Assembly: GCA_963578605.1 (NCBI GenBank)
Contig: CAUZEA010000200.1
Coordinates: forward strand, 1 to 6,514
Direction: 5' to 3'
DNA from: JAKVCB01 sp963578605
Lineage (GTDB): Bacteria; Planctomycetota; Planctomycetia; Pirellulales; Lacipirellulaceae
DNA: 6,514 bases
The translations under genes and the position numbers were made by a program. Numbering within the stretch: the stretch's first letter is position 1; the number at the start of each line of letters is the position of its first letter. Positions 1-6,400 of the stretch are shown here, piece after piece. The notes beneath the pieces were generated by a model. The model worked only from the letters and a program-made list of their open reading frames with translations. It was not told the DNA's origin and ran no database searches.

Positions 1-49
1 GACGAAGCTTCTCAATAATCTGCTTGGTCGTGTGTCGGTTCTTCTTCAT
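1..49 (-). CDS. IS3-family transposase OrfA, N-terminal 16 codons (cut by window edge)
   Basis: Reading down from the ATG at 47-49, the minus strand encodes MKKNRHTTKQIIEKLR and then leaves the window. This is the characteristic opening of IS3-family OrfA proteins (basic start, then a T-x-x-QII-x-K-LR segment that begins the helix-turn-helix DNA-binding domain). In that family OrfA works with an OrfB integrase made by programmed frameshifting; OrfB is not in view. The start is supported by AAAGGA about nine bases upstream and by its placement some 75 bases inside a plausible terminal repeat. Only the start is present, so intactness, subgroup and activity cannot be judged. Family assignment rests on recognising the N-terminal phrase. 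Confidence 0.7.
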   Translation of the reverse strand, partial: MKKNRHTTKQIIEKLR

Positions 50-53
50 CTGA

Positions 54-80
54 GGAAATCCTTTCCGGGCTACGCCCGGA
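54..80 (-). promoter_or_regulatory. Competing hairpins over the transposase ribosome-binding site
   Basis: Positions 64-80 form a perfect 7-bp stem (TCCGGGC / GCCCGGA) around a 3-base loop. Overlapping it, 54-66 form a second inverted repeat (GGAAA-TCC-TTTCC). Read on the minus strand, the AAAGGA ribosome-binding site lies between and partly inside these stems, so only one hairpin can form fully at a time. IS elements often carry leader hairpins that restrict transposase translation from read-through transcripts. Such a role is inferred here, not shown. Confidence 0.4.
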
Positions 81-212
81 TGCGATTCTCTCATAGACCT
101 GGATCAGTTAAAGGGGGGAAGCCCAGTGTGGGAGTAATGGGTTCGGCCCATCTAAGAAAGAAGCCTGTACCTCTATTTCAGCGAGAAGTTCACGCCAAAA
201 CGAAAGCGGTGT

Positions 213-258
213 GGGGTTCTAAGCGGGGTTCTAGTCAAGGGGTTCTAACAGGGTTTCT
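213..258 (+). repeat. Three direct repeats of GGGGTTCTA plus a degenerate fourth
   Basis: Perfect copies of GGGGTTCTA start at 213, 225 and 239, with start-to-start distances of 12 and 14 bases. A degenerate copy (GGGTTTCT) starts at 251. The array lies in the non-coding stretch between the IS end and the hairpin at 261. Short repeats on a near-helical pitch resemble protein-binding iterons, but nothing nearby identifies a binding protein. The rest of 126-260 contains nothing I can annotate. Confidence 0.5.
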
Positions 259-260
259 CA

Positions 261-290
261 AAGTAGCCTGTCTGGCTGCTTGTCTTTTTT
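261..290 (+). terminator. Rho-independent terminator-like hairpin with T6 tail
   Basis: On the plus strand an 8-bp stem (AAGTAGCC / GGCTGCTT, one G-T wobble) encloses the loop TGTCT at 269-273 and is followed after three bases by six Ts (285-290). No plus-strand gene ends here. The minus-strand coding remnant stops at 289-291, directly beside the hairpin. Minus-strand transcripts would see AAAAAAGAC, the stem, then TTTGAG, so the element may act in both directions, more weakly toward the IS. Confidence 0.5.
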
Positions 291-489
291 AGAGTTCGTT
301 CCCAACCTCCTCAAATACCTGCTCGAGGATAGTTGGTGCGATGTCCTGATCACCAGCCGGGCCATCGATGGCCAAAGTGGAGATGCCCGTGTACGGTGTC
401 AACTCGATAGCGCCGCGATATTTGTTGGTGAACAGGCAGTACCACAGGTCATAGTTGAGATAGGCCGCCTCACCGCCATTGTTCCTCAT
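289..489 (-). pseudogene. C-terminal remnant of an unidentified protein (66 codons)
   Basis: The minus strand from 489 to the TAA at 289-291 encodes 66 residues that look like real protein: mixed composition, frequent C- or G-ending codons, aromatic stretches such as AYLNYDLWYCLFTNKY, and an acidic end, ILEQVFEEVGNEL. I do not recognise the family. An in-frame TGA lies four codons upstream of the ATG. The only ribosome-binding-like sequence, GGAG, abuts the ATG with no spacing, so initiation there is doubtful. The frame above the TGA shows no continuing protein-like sequence, and 490-604 holds no other gene. A terminator-like hairpin begins right at the stop codon, fitting an authentic gene 3' end. 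The best reading is a 5'-deleted gene. A short intact gene of unknown function is the alternative. Confidence 0.4.
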
Positions 490-604
490 CTCCGGACGTC
501 ATTGGATCAAGATTTGCAAGAAGCTACCTGTCCCTGGCTGCACGTCTCCACCGTCAGCCGACCGATTGCGGCCTTGCCGCCTTAGGGTCTGCGCAGAAAT
601 AACG

Positions 605-3040
605 TTACGTTTTCGGGGTGTGAGTGTGCCTGATCTCAGTAAACGCGTAGACAGTTCCATCGTACGCTGCAACAAAAACGGTATTGCCGGAGATCGCAGC
701 GGAGGACGTAATGGGAATTCCCAGATTGTGACACCACATTTCCTTCCCGCTTTCGGTATCCAGCGCGTACAACCTCCCATCGGCAGAGCCAATGTACGCT
801 GTATTGCCAGATAAAGCTGGGGAGGAGATCACCTGACTGCCTGCCCGCATGCAAGGTCCGAAGGACGCGATCGCCTCCCCCGTCTGATGGCACCAGAGCT
901 TTGCGCCGCTGGACGCATCCAAGGCAAATACCGCACCTTCCAGAGAACCGATGTAGAGCCTTGAACCCGAAATAGCCGGCGACGACATCGTCCACCAGGG
1001 AAAATAAGAATTTTCTGCCGGCAACGGAAAGCGCCACACTTCTTCGCCCGTCTCCGCCTTCATTGCGCGCAGCTCGCCAAAGGCTGGATGGTAGAGCATA
1101 TCCTCGCACAAGGCGGGAGACGCATGGAGCGGATTGTGTTTGTGCTTCTTGTTCCAAAGTTGTTTGCCATTCTGTTTATTGAGCGCAACGAGTCCACTGG
1201 CCAGATTGAAACCCACATACACCATGTCTTCGCCGATACAAGGAGACGAATAACAGCCCATATACTCCGTGCCCAGCGCTGATGTCAGCCCGTCGAAGGT
1301 TGCCTGCCATATTGTCTTCCCGGTCTTTGCATTCAGCGCGACAAAATGCTGTGCCACGCCAAGATAGACGATACCGTCGGAAACAACCGGAGAAGCGTAC
1401 GCGCGACAGTCAATTCGACTGCCCAGGCTATACCGCCATTGTGCTTCTCCAGTTTCTGCATCCAGCGCCCATACCTGTCCGTCGACCGTTGTTGCGTAAA
1501 CAAGATTGCCGGCAACTGCTACGGTGTTCTTCACCGAAACCGGAGTTGCAAATTTCCACCTGGTGCCGCCGGTCCGGGCATCCAGCGCATAAACCCCGGC
1601 GCTGCCTTTCATCTCTTCATCCTGCAGCCCGATATAGACGGTTTCATTGGCAAGCACCGGCGAGGAAATGTGAGCTGTGCCGCCAAGCGCCTTGCTCCAG
1701 GCAAGGTGCAACGGGGGATTAACCGTATCACCGGTCGCGCCGGTCCGGGCAGAATCATGTTGGAACATCGGCCAGTCTGATTCGGGTATCGGAGCAGCAA
1801 CCAGGTCAACTGCGACCTCAAAATCGGCGTGATCCCGCAGAGTCACACCTGACGCCAGGCTTGCTTTTACGTCTATGGCATAGCACCCTGACGCTTTTCC
1901 GGCCCACTCGCCTTCCCAGGCCCACGTACCAACCGCGGTCATTTCTTTCCACGGTTCTTCTGCGATCCGGTACTCGACCCTGGTTACCGTCGAAGAGACA
2001 TCGTAAGCGTTTGCTTTGATCTGGATCTTCCCGGCCGGCATGGCCGCTCCGTTTGTGGGAGAAACAATCGTCAGATGCTGCCGGCAACCGCCCAGGTGGT
2101 CTTTCAGATCTATCTCACCCTTGTGGAATGTGACCGTTCGAAATCCCCGGGGGGCCATGGCAAAGCCGCCATAACGCAAAGGCGGCGAGTTGACGCACAA
2201 CATGTTCTTGTATCGAAACACCCGGCTTGAATGCCAATGGCCGCTGATTACCGCTCTGGTGTTGTACTGAGACAAAAGGTCCAGCAGCGCCTTGTCTGGT
2301 GGATAGTGCTGGAAAACCACGAGCTCGACGTCTTCCGGCTGCATCGCGATTTCCATCTGAAGCCAGTCCAGTTGCGGCGACACGTCAGACATGCAGTTGA
2401 GGACCACAAAGTGGCGACCGCCATAGTTAAAGGCGTAATACGGCGGGCCGAGGAAATCCTCGTAAGTCTCTACTGGAAGATCATGATTCCCAACAACATT
2501 AAAGATGGGAATAGGAAAGCCTTCAATCGCTGCCTTGTAATGCGGGTACATCCCGGCAGCCCGTCCATGACCATTGTTGATTTCATCGCCGGTTGCGACG
2601 ACAAAATCGGGCTGTAACGGCAATATCTCCTCGAGGTCCTCAACCAGCTCTGCTGTATCGAGCTCGTTGCGGACATGCATATCGGTAGCCTGCACAAACG
2701 AGAAATCGGCCTCACTCGTTTTCACCGAAGGCGACAGGGCAAAGTCTGCGACGAACTGCGTGACGCCAGCAGGAATCCGCTGAAAGAACTCCGAGCAACA
2801 TTGATAACCGGTGGGTGTGACAACAAAGACGATGCGGGACCGCTCGGCGTTGGTCTTGAACCGATATCGGCCTTGAGAATCGGTAAGGACACAAGTCAAT
2901 CCATCGGAAACGCAGACCTGCGGTATGCCGTGTTCGCGATTGGCCTGCGTTTGATTTGCGTCATGGTCGTTATAGACAATACCTGTTATTGCGACTGGAG
3001 AATCCGACCCTGCCGTTGGATTCTCTGCCGGGTGGGGCAT
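605..3040 (-). CDS. Metallophosphoesterase fused to Ig-like linker and eight-bladed PQQ-type β-propeller
   Basis: An 811-residue protein. Residues ~14-103 resemble the β-sandwich that precedes calcineurin-like phosphoesterases (MetallophosN-like, with SDGLTCVLTDSQGRYRF). Residues ~112-310 are the catalytic domain: D120 and H122 (TDMH), D152 (GDE), N185-H186 (GNHD), H245 (FQHYPP), H268 and H270 (GHWHS). The di-metal ligand set is therefore complete and phosphoesterase activity is likely, substrate unknown. Residues ~322-410 look like an Ig-like domain (IVSPTNGAAMPAG onward). From WPMFQHDSARTG (423) to the end are eight PQQ-type blades beginning near 458, 503, 548, 597, 639, 685, 738 and 778, with repeated ALD-x-x-TG-x-x-x-W; such propellers usually act as scaffolds, as in BamB. 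The ATG at 3040 has GGAAAG eight bases upstream and an in-frame TAG six codons before it, so the start is well constrained. No signal peptide is visible, which is odd for an apparently extracytoplasmic architecture. Confidence 0.9.
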   Translation of the reverse strand: MPHPAENPTAGSDSPVAITGIVYNDHDANQTQANREHGIPQVCVSDGLTCVLTDSQGRYRFKTNAERSRIVFVVTPTGYQCCSEFFQRIPAGVTQFVADFALSPSVKTSEADFSFVQATDMHVRNELDTAELVEDLEEILPLQPDFVVATGDEINNGHGRAAGMYPHYKAAIEGFPIPIFNVVGNHDLPVETYEDFLGPPYYAFNYGGRHFVVLNCMSDVSPQLDWLQMEIAMQPEDVELVVFQHYPPDKALLDLLSQYNTRAVISGHWHSSRVFRYKNMLCVNSPPLRYGGFAMAPRGFRTVTFHKGEIDLKDHLGGCRQHLTIVSPTNGAAMPAGKIQIKANAYDVSSTVTRVEYRIAEEPWKEMTAVGTWAWEGEWAGKASGCYAIDVKASLASGVTLRDHADFEVAVDLVAAPIPESDWPMFQHDSARTGATGDTVNPPLHLAWSKALGGTAHISSPVLANETVYIGLQDEEMKGSAGVYALDARTGGTRWKFATPVSVKNTVAVAGNLVYATTVDGQVWALDAETGEAQWRYSLGSRIDCRAYASPVVSDGIVYLGVAQHFVALNAKTGKTIWQATFDGLTSALGTEYMGCYSSPCIGEDMVYVGFNLASGLVALNKQNGKQLWNKKHKHNPLHASPALCEDMLYHPAFGELRAMKAETGEEVWRFPLPAENSYFPWWTMSSPAISGSRLYIGSLEGAVFALDASSGAKLWCHQTGEAIASFGPCMRAGSQVISSPALSGNTAYIGSADGRLYALDTESGKEMWCHNLGIPITSSAAISGNTVFVAAYDGTVYAFTEIRHTHTPKT

Positions 3041-3200
3041 GACATTAACTTTCCGCTAAAAAAAGGAGGGGGCTGATTGGCTACAATCTGCAACTTTGCA
3101 CTGCTACCCAGTACTGGCCACGGAGACGAAAAACAGCAAGCTCGACTTTGACCAAGGGCGACCTGTGGAGAAAGCAATGCGCCAGCAACTGGGCCACTGA

Positions 3201-3221
3201 GCCGCTGGGCGGCCAGGCCGC
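3201..3221. repeat. Three alternating complementary arms GCCGC / GCGGC / GCCGC
   Basis: GCCGC (3201-3205), TGG, GCGGC (3209-3213), CAG, GCCGC (3217-3221). The central arm can pair with either outer arm across a 3-base loop, giving two mutually exclusive 5-bp hairpins. It lies about 160-180 bases upstream of the phosphoesterase start, possibly inside its leader. The same arms, GCGGC-N3-GCCGC, recur at 568-580 just past that gene's stop codon. A chance product of GC-rich DNA is possible. Confidence 0.35.
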
Positions 3222-3259
3222 ACCGAGCGTACCTTGACGTTCTTCCTTCCACAACGTAC

Positions 3260-3299
3260 CGGCACGAAAGGAGTCGACCCGGCACGAAAGCAGTCAACA
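3260..3299. repeat. Imperfect 20-bp tandem duplication
   Basis: CGGCACGAAAGGAGTCGACC (3260-3279) is followed directly by CGGCACGAAAGCAGTCAACA (3280-3299), matching at 17 of 20 positions. The second copy runs into the palindrome CAACAC-A-GTGTTG. It lies in non-coding DNA about 220-260 bases upstream of the phosphoesterase start. It could be a simple duplication or a paired protein-binding site. Confidence 0.55.
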
Positions 3300-3393
3300 C
3301 AGTGTTGCAATTACGCGCTGGATTCTACCATTCGGAGCTCTCTTTTCGAAAGTCAAGACCGGTCACTCGCTGAACCACTCCAGGAGAATCTGC

Positions 3394-3436
3394 AAAAAAC
3401 ACGCGAGCCCAGCCCTTCGGCATAGGCTGCCCTGGG
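3394..3436 (-). terminator. Weak terminator candidate after the lectin/FG-GAP gene
   Basis: Twenty-five bases past the stop codon at 3461, the minus strand can pair CCCAG and CC with GGCTGGG (7 bp with a 5-base bulge) around the loop TATGCCGAAG. Six Ts follow nine bases later (3399-3394). The bulge and the distance to the T run make this a poor match to an intrinsic terminator, so it is only a candidate. Confidence 0.25.
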
Positions 3437-3460
3437 ATCGTACTGACAGACTGGTGGTCG

Positions 3461-6400
3461 TCAACCGCCAAAGCCCGAGTCTAAAAGCGCCTCCACCAGC
3501 ACGTTGTCGATATCGTGCAGCGAGATCGCGGCACCATAGTCGGCCCACAGGGCAGCCCGGTAATCCTCTTCAAAATCGAACCCGGGGATCACCAGTTCCT
3601 GGACGATTTCGTGGGTCGTATTGCCTGCAGTTGCGGTTAGCGTCAGCAGTGCGCCCTGGGCATCCGGAACCATCTGCAGGTCGACAGTGTGCCATTGCCC
3701 ATCGTTGATGTCGTAGGGAACCGTGTAACTGGCCAGCCAGCCGGCCTCAATGTTCGCATCGCCGTTGTAATTGATTTCCAGATGATTGGCATTGGGCTCC
3801 CGCAGGCCGACAGGGGTGCCCGCTGTGCCCTGTGCGTTGTTGAAGGTGTCGAAATGTACGTGGAAGACACCGGGGAATCCCTCGCCTTTGTCAATCGTAT
3901 AGACGTTGTGCGTGAGAAAAGCACTGTTGACATCCGTAATGGACTCCGCCGGGTACAATGTGAACCGAAGCCCCTCGGCCCCACCGTTGGTATGCACGGT
4001 TTCCCGGTAGTCAAAACTTGCATGGATCGTCGCGTTCGATACGTCGATCACATCATCAAACAGCAGCAAGTCGGGTTGACCGTTTTTCGAGGCGTTCGAT
4101 GTTGTTCCATTCAGGCGGAAGTAATTTCCGCTCGGTCCATTGGCCAGCACACCATGTGAAGCAGCCACCACCGGTTCGATCAATTGGTAAGGCGAACCGG
4201 CCTCGTCAAAGTTCTGATAGATACGGCTGCCGGTCGCACGCGGAGTAACCTCAACGGTAAAGTTGCGGCTGAAGCTGGCGTTGTCCCCGGGCGTGGCGAG
4301 ATTGTTATCCAGGCCGCCATCAGTGACCCTGACTGTGATCGTCGTGGTCCCAGTCTGATCGGCCAGCGGCGTAAACGTCAGCGTGCCAGTGGCGTCGGCC
4401 GACGTGTAGGTGACCGTTGGATTTGGAATAATGTCCGCCCCCCCCAGTAGGATGCTCACCATGTCATCGTCGATGTTGGCGACGGCCAGATCCTGGACGC
4501 CGTCGCCGTTAAATTCCCCTACCGACACGGAGTTCGGAGTATCACCGACCGCAAAATTCGTCGCCGCACCAAACGAGCCGCTACCTGTTCCCAGCAGGAT
4601 GCTGACGTTATTACTGTTGTAGTTAGCAACGGCCAGGTCCTGGTTGCCATCGCCGTTAAAATCACCTGCTGACACAGCAGTGGGGTGTGTACCCACCGCG
4701 AAATTCGTAGCGACCGCAAATGAGCCGGTACCGTCGCCGATGAGGATGCTCACGTTGTTGCTGTCGATGTTGACGGCGGCTAGGTCCTGGTTGCCGTCGC
4801 CGTTAAAGTCGGCCACCGACACGGAAATCGGCTGTGTACCAACCGCGAAATTCGTAGCCGCGCCGAATGATCCGCTGCCGTTGCCCAGCAGGATACTCAC
4901 GTTGTCACTGCCGGGATTGGCAACGGCCAGATCCTGGTTGCCGTCGCCGTTAAACTCACCCACCGACACGGAGATCGGCTGGTCATCAGCCGCAAATTTC
5001 GTGGCCGCGCCGAATGCGCCGTCGCCGTTGCCTAACAGGATGCTCACGCGGTCCCCTGTGCCGTTGGCGTCTACAATCACCAGATCCTGGTTGCCGTCAC
5101 CGTTAAAGTCACCCACCGATACGCCCCGCGCATCAACAGCACCAGTTGCGAAATCCGTGGCGGCACCAAACGAACCGCTGCCGTCACCCAGCAAGATGCT
5201 CACGTCGCGGCTGTTTCGGTTGGCGGTCGCCAGATCCTGGACGCCGTCGCCGTTAAAGTCACCCACCGACACTTTATGCGGACGGTCGCCAACCGCGAAA
5301 GCAGTGGCTGCGGCAAATGTGCCGGGGGAACTGCTAGTGGCGGTGACGCTTAAGGGTTGCGTTTCACCCCCACCGGCGGTGATGCTGTTCAACCCTATCT
5401 GCACCTCACCTGAGTCTTCAAGCAAAGTCAGGTGCCTGCTTTGCGAAAACACCGCAACTCGACCAGCGTTACCGTTGTAGTGAGTCGATCCGGCTGCAAA
5501 GACAGTACCTTCACCGTTCATAGACACAGAGTGCCCAAAATAGTTACCCGACTCACCCGACCACTCGAATGCCATGTCCCATTGAGAGTCGCTAACATGG
5601 TAATCATACACCCGAACGTATCCATCGTCAGGCGAGTCCAGGGTGCCAAGATACGCGGTCGCAACCAGACGCTGCCCGTCTCCGGACAGCGAAAGGTCAT
5701 AGCCAAACCAATCTCCATTTGCATCACCTGAAATCTCATTGCCACGCAGCAGCCAATCATTACTATCACCATCAAAGTGATAGGCTCGAACAAAACCAGG
5801 TTGATTGTTGAGATTGTAAATATCACTCAACGCTACGGTATGGCCATCATCACTGAGCTGCATTTTATTCAGATAGCTACTGGAACCATGGGCGGGAATC
5901 GCACTCCCTGCCTGAACCCAATCCGCGCCGTTTGTATCCCACCTGTAGATTTCGGCATATCCATCCACAACACCAATCCCAGATGCAACGACACCAATCG
6001 TATCTCCTCCAGGATTGATTGCGACATTTCGCCCAAAGCCATTTGTTCCGGTAAGTGTCGACCCAACTTGAACCCATTGCTGGGACTGCTCATCGAAGTC
6101 ATAAACACGCACGTAGTTCCCAAGATTCGACCCAACCACGATTCGAGTACCCGAATCTGACATACCCAAACCGCCCGGTTTTCCGTTGGCATCAGCAATC
6201 GCCTGCCCCATTGGCACCCATTGCCCACTCGCCTGGTGGAAGCGGTGCACGTAGTACGCACCGGCGCCTGAAGTAGGATGATTTTGGGCAGCTAAAACCG
6301 TTCCGTCCGAATTGATTGCTACGCCATACCCTAGCCGCTCACTTGCGACTCCCAAGACAGCACCGCCCATCGGCTCCCATTGTTGGCTTGACCTGCCCCC

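Larger units (their letters stand above)
1..125 (-). mobile_element. Left end of an IS3-family insertion sequence
   Basis: The minus strand starting at 125 reads TGGGCTTCCCCCC and then TTTAACTGATCC, the kind of TG-initiated, C-run terminal inverted repeat seen at IS3-family ends. It is followed by a 75-base leader and the transposase start at 49. The rest of the element lies beyond position 1, so the right-hand repeat and the target duplication cannot be checked. The outer boundary at 125 is inferred from the terminal TG/CA and could be off by a few bases. Confidence 0.6.
3041..3460. other. 420-bp intergenic spacer without a convincing gene
   Basis: This spacer separates the two large minus-strand genes. 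Short open frames exist on both strands, for example 2986-3300 and 3104-3310 on minus, but their translations are rich in Arg, Ser, Cys and Pro with no recognisable motif. It contains the three-arm GC-rich inverted repeat (3201-3221), the 20-bp tandem duplication (3260-3299), an odd-centred palindrome CAACAC-A-GTGTTG (3295-3307) and a weak terminator candidate (3394-3436). It should hold the promoter of the phosphoesterase gene, but I could not pick out a convincing -35/-10 pair. Confidence 0.6.

Noticed and set aside
105..114. CAGTTAAAGG shared by the IS end and the palindrome at 6474-6483
   Set aside because: Only ten bases match and the flanks differ completely, so this is most likely coincidence and does not show that the palindrome is an IS end.
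32..292. An 86-codon plus-strand frame
   Set aside because: It runs antisense across the transposase start, the IS terminal repeat and the repeat array. The translation is rich in Arg, Lys, Gly and Ser with no recognisable motif.
636..1157. A 173-codon minus-strand frame
   Set aside because: It lies wholly inside the PQQ propeller coding sequence in another frame and its translation shows no domain; a shadow of the real gene.
605..1700. A PQQ-dependent dehydrogenase
   Set aside because: The propeller motifs match the PQQ repeat family, but the repeats alone do not imply cofactor binding. The fused catalytic domain is a metallophosphoesterase, and the adjacent-cysteine disulfide typical of many quinoprotein alcohol dehydrogenases is not seen in the propeller.
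2986..3300. A 104-codon minus-strand gene in the spacer
   Set aside because: It overlaps the start of the phosphoesterase gene in another frame, and its composition resembles random translation of GC-rich DNA.
4436..5320. Regularly spaced repeats as a CRISPR array
   Set aside because: The repeats are about 147 bp, coding, and translate into canonical FG-GAP/VCBS blades, with no short repeat/unique spacer pattern.
4644..5480. A 278-codon open frame on the plus strand
   Set aside because: It lies antisense to the in-frame 147-bp FG-GAP repeats. The repeats are a multiple of three, so the opposite strand stays open in phase. Its translation (PSPLKSPTDTEIG-type units) is the reverse image of the repeats.
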